From positions 1,260,466 through 1,324,465 of the forward strand of contig NZ_JH719395.1 in NCBI RefSeq assembly GCF_000271845.1: a DNA stretch of 64,000 nucleotides. The letters are read 5' to 3'. The notes beneath the pieces are model-generated. The model made no database searches and was not told where the DNA came from. It worked only from the letters and a program-made list of their open reading frames with translations. This DNA is from Rhizobium leguminosarum bv. trifolii WSM2297. GTDB lineage: Bacteria > Pseudomonadota > Alphaproteobacteria > Rhizobiales > Rhizobiaceae. This document shows, one piece after another, positions 61,109 to 64,000 of this stretch. The position numbers and the translations under genes are program-made. The first letter of the stretch is position 1, and each line of letters opens with the position of its first letter.

Positions 61109-62101
61109 ATGAAGAAGTTCATGAACTCTGCGGAAACCATGGTGGCCGAAAGCGTCGAAGGCTTCGTGCGCGCCCATGAGGCTTTCGTGGTGTTCGGGCC
61201 AGAGCGCAAATGCATCCGCCGCCGCCATCTCACCCCTGACAAGGTGGCGCTCATCTCTGGCGGCGGCGCCGGCCACGAGCCGATGCATGTCGGCTTCGTC
61301 GGCCACGGCATGCTGGATGCCGCCTGCGTCGGCCATATCTTCACCTCGCCGACGCCGAGCCAGATCATTGCTGCAATCGAAGAGACCGATACCGGCGCCG
61401 GCTGCCTGCTCGTCGTCAAGAACTATGACGGCGACCTGATGAATTTTGAAATGGCGATCGAGATGGCCGGAGACCACCACCGCATCGAGATGGTCGTCGT
61501 CAGCGACGACATCGAGACGTCGAGGATCGGCGACGGCCGCGGCCGACGCGGTGTCGCCGGCACGCTGATCGTCGAAAAGATCCTTGGCGCCGCAGCCGAA
61601 CGCGGCATGCCGCTTGCGGAATTGAAAGAGCTCGGCGAAGGATTGAACACGCGCATCCGCTCGATGGGGGTGGCGTTGAACGGCGTGACGGTGCCGCAGA
61701 CCGAGCGCTCGACGTTTTCGCTCGGACCCGACGAGATGGAAATGGGCGTCGGCATCCATGGAGAGCCTGGCCAGGACAGGCAGGCCTTTGCCGCCTCCGA
61801 CGCCATCATCGGGCACCTCTGCGACACCATATCAGGCGACATCGCGGCAGTGCCGGGCGCAAGGGCGCTACTCCTGGTCAACGGTCTCGGAGGCACGCCG
61901 CCGGCCGAACTCTACCTCGCCTATAATGCCGCCCGCCGCTTCATCGAGGAGAGCGGCATCCCGATCGAGCGTTCTCTTGTTGGAACCTACGTCACCTCGC
62001 TCGACATGCAGGGACTGTCCGTTACCCTGGCCTTACTGACTGACGAGGAGATCGCCCTCTGGGACGCGCCGGTGGCGACAGCGGCATTGCGTTGGCCCTG
62101 A
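61109..62101 (+). CDS. dhaK: Dihydroxyacetone kinase subunit DhaK (PTS type)
   Basis: A 330-residue substrate-binding subunit with His56 in GGGAGHEP, Asp109 in KNYDGDLMNF and His217 in MGVGIHGEPG; the first two numbers equal those in E. coli DhaK. It should pair with the separate DhaL and DhaM. The ATG at 61109 has GGGAGGGG upstream; the TTG at 61106 is less likely. Last gene of the operon. Substrate could be dihydroxyacetone or a related ketose. Confidence 0.93.
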   Translation: MKKFMNSAETMVAESVEGFVRAHEAFVVFGPERKCIRRRHLTPDKVALISGGGAGHEPMHVGFVGHGMLDAACVGHIFTSPTPSQIIAAIEETDTGAGCLLVVKNYDGDLMNFEMAIEMAGDHHRIEMVVVSDDIETSRIGDGRGRRGVAGTLIVEKILGAAAERGMPLAELKELGEGLNTRIRSMGVALNGVTVPQTERSTFSLGPDEMEMGVGIHGEPGQDRQAFAASDAIIGHLCDTISGDIAAVPGARALLLVNGLGGTPPAELYLAYNAARRFIEESGIPIERSLVGTYVTSLDMQGLSVTLALLTDEEIALWDAPVATAALRWP

Positions 62102-62117
62102 CCCCTGCCCAAGGGCG

Positions 62118-62846
62118 TCAGATATAAAGCGCCGCCATCTTCCGCCAGGCGCCGGCGCGGTGGGCGCGGCCATCCCAGACATGCAGTTGATGGCCGACAT
62201 TCTTTTCGGCGAGCAGCCGGCTGAGATAGCGGTTGTTATCGAGGAAAGGGTCAGCATCGCCGATGGTGAGAACGATGTCGAGCGAACGTAGCCTGTCGAG
62301 CTGCCAGTCGCTGCCGAGACCGGGCAGGAAATGTGTTGGCGTGTGGAAATAGACGCTGTCGTCATAATAGCCATCGAACAGGTCACCGAAGGATTCCACC
62401 TTCATCGTCAGGTCGTATCGCCCTGAGAAGGCGACGAGCTTGCGGAAAAGATGCGGATGGCGAAAGGCGAGGCTTGCCGCCTGGAAGGCGCCGAGGCTGC
62501 ATCCGTGCACGATGGTACAGTCATGCGGGTTCTTCGCCGCCATCAGCGGCAGCACCTCGTTGAGGATATAATCCTCGAGCGCGGCATGCCGGCGAATGCG
62601 CTCGGCCGGATGGCGGTGGAAACCATAGAGGCTCTCGGCCGCCAGCCCCTCGATGCAATAGAGCTGGAGATGGCCGGCCTGCAGCTTGTCGGCAAGCGTC
62701 GCGACCAGCCCGAGCTGTTCATACTCGAAAAAGCGCCCGTCCCGCGTCGGAAATACCAGCACCTTGGCGCCGGCATGGCCGAACACCAGTATCTCCATGT
62801 CCCGATGCAGCCGCTGACTGTACCAGCGCAGATATTCGCGATTCAT
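62118..62846 (-). CDS. Alpha/beta-hydrolase esterase-like protein
   Basis: A 242-residue protein of the putative esterase family. The nucleophile elbow is VHGCSLGAFQAASLAF near residue 113, and the likely catalytic histidine lies in WDGRAHRAGAWRKM near the C-terminus. No signal peptide. Substrate unknown. It overlaps the upstream acetylesterase gene by 4 bases and is convergent with the Dha operon. Confidence 0.85.
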   Translation of the reverse strand: MNREYLRWYSQRLHRDMEILVFGHAGAKVLVFPTRDGRFFEYEQLGLVATLADKLQAGHLQLYCIEGLAAESLYGFHRHPAERIRRHAALEDYILNEVLPLMAAKNPHDCTIVHGCSLGAFQAASLAFRHPHLFRKLVAFSGRYDLTMKVESFGDLFDGYYDDSVYFHTPTHFLPGLGSDWQLDRLRSLDIVLTIGDADPFLDNNRYLSRLLAEKNVGHQLHVWDGRAHRAGAWRKMAALYI

Positions 62847-63802
62847 GGCACCCTGAAAAACTGTCCGATCTTGTCGCGGAGAACCGCCTCTTGTTCAGCG
62901 CTTCCAGGGTAGTCGAAATGCCCGGCATCCAGGATGAAGATTTCATTAAAGTTTGGTATCGAATTGGCGACAGCGAACTGGCAGGGCGGCGCGACGGCCG
63001 GATCGAAAAGCGCCACCGCCGTCAGCATCGGCACCTTGATCCGGCAAGCGGCCGTTGCCGCATCATAGAGCCGCAGCGTCTTGAGCACGTCTCGATGTTC
63101 TACCTGATACTCCTGCACCGATTGCGCGCTGCCGACGCTCGGCAGCGTCAGCCGCAGCGGCTGGTGCCCGAAGCTCGGAAGCGCCAGATGGCCGCGATCG
63201 ATGCGCTGGTCATAGGCGATCGCCATCGCTCCGATGCCGCCGCCGAAGCTGATGCCGCTATAGCCGATATGCCCCGCGAGCCAGGGATAGAGTGTTTCAA
63301 GCGTCGAGACGGCCAGCCAGGTATCATCGACGCAGCCGCCGATAATATAGTCCTCCGGCTTGTCGATATCGTGCAGCACATGCCAGGAGGGATTCTGCGA
63401 AATCGCCGGATCGGCGCTGAGCGACAGCCCGCGGCAACAGGGAAATAGTAACGCCGTTTGCTTAACCGGCAGCTCGAAATCAGGCCCGTCCCGCCCGCCG
63501 TAACCGTGGCCGACGACCAGACCGCGCCGCACCTCGCCTTCACGCGGCAGCAACAGCCAGCCGCCGATCCGGAACTGGCCGGTCGAGAAATAAACGAGAT
63601 CGAGCACGTGCCAGTCCGGATGGGTGAGCTCGCTGCGGGAAAGCGCCGGCCGCGGATCGACCGCCAGCGCCTTGAGATAACGCGCCTCCCAGAACGCGTC
63701 GAAACCATCAGGCTCTTCCGGCGGCTTAACCGCGCGAAGTTCTTCGAGCCGCATGCCGTAGGTCGGATCGAAGGCGAAGGGATGTGTCTTGGGAATGCTC
63801 AT
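62843..63802 (-). CDS. Acetyl xylan esterase-family hydrolase (AXE1)
   Basis: A 319-residue cytoplasmic hydrolase. The N-terminal PEEPDGFDAFWEARYLKA and FRIGGWLLLPREGEVRRGLV fit AXE1/cephalosporin deacetylase proteins. The nucleophile is in IGYSGISFGGGIGAM and the catalytic histidine in ILDAGHFDYPGS. It may remove acetyl groups from sugars. The ATG at 63800-63802 is chosen as the family start. ATGA overlap with the next esterase suggests co-translation. Confidence 0.88.
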   Translation of the reverse strand: MSIPKTHPFAFDPTYGMRLEELRAVKPPEEPDGFDAFWEARYLKALAVDPRPALSRSELTHPDWHVLDLVYFSTGQFRIGGWLLLPREGEVRRGLVVGHGYGGRDGPDFELPVKQTALLFPCCRGLSLSADPAISQNPSWHVLHDIDKPEDYIIGGCVDDTWLAVSTLETLYPWLAGHIGYSGISFGGGIGAMAIAYDQRIDRGHLALPSFGHQPLRLTLPSVGSAQSVQEYQVEHRDVLKTLRLYDAATAACRIKVPMLTAVALFDPAVAPPCQFAVANSIPNFNEIFILDAGHFDYPGSAEQEAVLRDKIGQFFRVP

Positions 63803-63958
63803 CCGAAATTTGTCGCGTGAAAGGGCCGGCCGCGCAAGACTCTGCCGATGAAAGCGCCGCACAGTCTATTCACTGACGGGTCGTCCCTACGCCCGTGCTA
63901 TCTTGCCCGCGGCCGTTGCAGCCTTGTCCAAGGCGCCGGCCTCACAGGAGACAATGCC

Positions 63959-64000
63959 ATGACCATGATCGTCAAAATGCGTAACAGCGCAGGCTCGGCA
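63959..64000 (+). CDS. Start of an unidentified gene, cut by window edge
   Basis: ATG at 63959, preceded by CACAGGAGACA as ribosome binding site, opens a frame MTMIVKMRNSAGSA that continues past the window. Too short to identify. Confidence 0.55.
   Translation, partial: MTMIVKMRNSAGSA

Overview
The window is GC-rich chromosomal DNA from a Rhizobium of the R. leguminosarum/R. etli type. The evidence is an acpXL-fabZXL lipid A cluster, an FnrN-type regulator behind two perfect anaeroboxes, an aerobic (cob-type) cobalamin pathway with a class-II-style B12 leader, RIME-like rhizobial palindromic repeats and EcfG-type stress promoters. No phage, insertion sequence, plasmid gene, rRNA or tRNA was seen.

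Layout. 1-1123: very-long-chain fatty acid genes for lipid A (acpXL, fabZXL, start of a ketoacyl synthase), minus strand. 1392-3054: anaeroboxes and fnrN, an L,D-transpeptidase and a small zinc-ribbon protein. 3359-9226: cobD-cobC-cobB-cobA with overlapping ends, a nucleoside hydrolase, then cobE. 9323-11378: TSUP permease, NTF2-like protein, frameshifted XRE regulator. 11484-18610: cobO-cobN-cobW-cobP behind a cobalamin riboswitch. 18893-25001: ClC channel, adenylate cyclase, SDR, a TetR/aldo-keto reductase pair, GlsB-like protein. 25343-27030: cobQ and a candidate small RNA upstream of it. 27496-32928: betaine-type binding protein, entericidin, a LysR regulator with a duplicated LysR-type box, and a lysE/lysG pair. 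32967-36094: stress cluster (FlxA-like, GreA-like, MgtC, DUF3008, HVA1, DUF2171, DUF1127-like). 36377-43361: GlxA-type regulator, two paralogous double-receiver proteins (one with GGDEF), frameshifted squalene-cyclase-like and arsC genes, TetR and DinB. 43474-49694: MscS-type channel, DUF924 protein, receiver-histidine kinase, MFS exporter.

50236-62101 is the most interesting block: 13 plus-strand genes that appear to form one operon. It encodes a sugar/polyol ABC transporter (binding protein, two permeases, a small membrane protein, two ATPases), a fused DhaK-DhaL kinase, separate DhaL, DhaM, HPr and Enzyme I, a small HTH-like protein and a second DhaK. It looks like ABC import of a polyol or ketose coupled to phosphorylation by dihydroxyacetone-type kinases, one ATP-type and one PEP-type with its own phosphorelay. 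The window ends with two overlapping hydrolase genes and the start of one more gene.

Two other themes stand out. Palindromic repeats occur between genes, and two copies lie in frame inside cobN, adding about 110 residues to CobN. Several genes (XRE, squalene-cyclase-like, arsC, probably the cyclase N-terminus) are each broken by one small frameshift; these may be true lesions or sequence errors.
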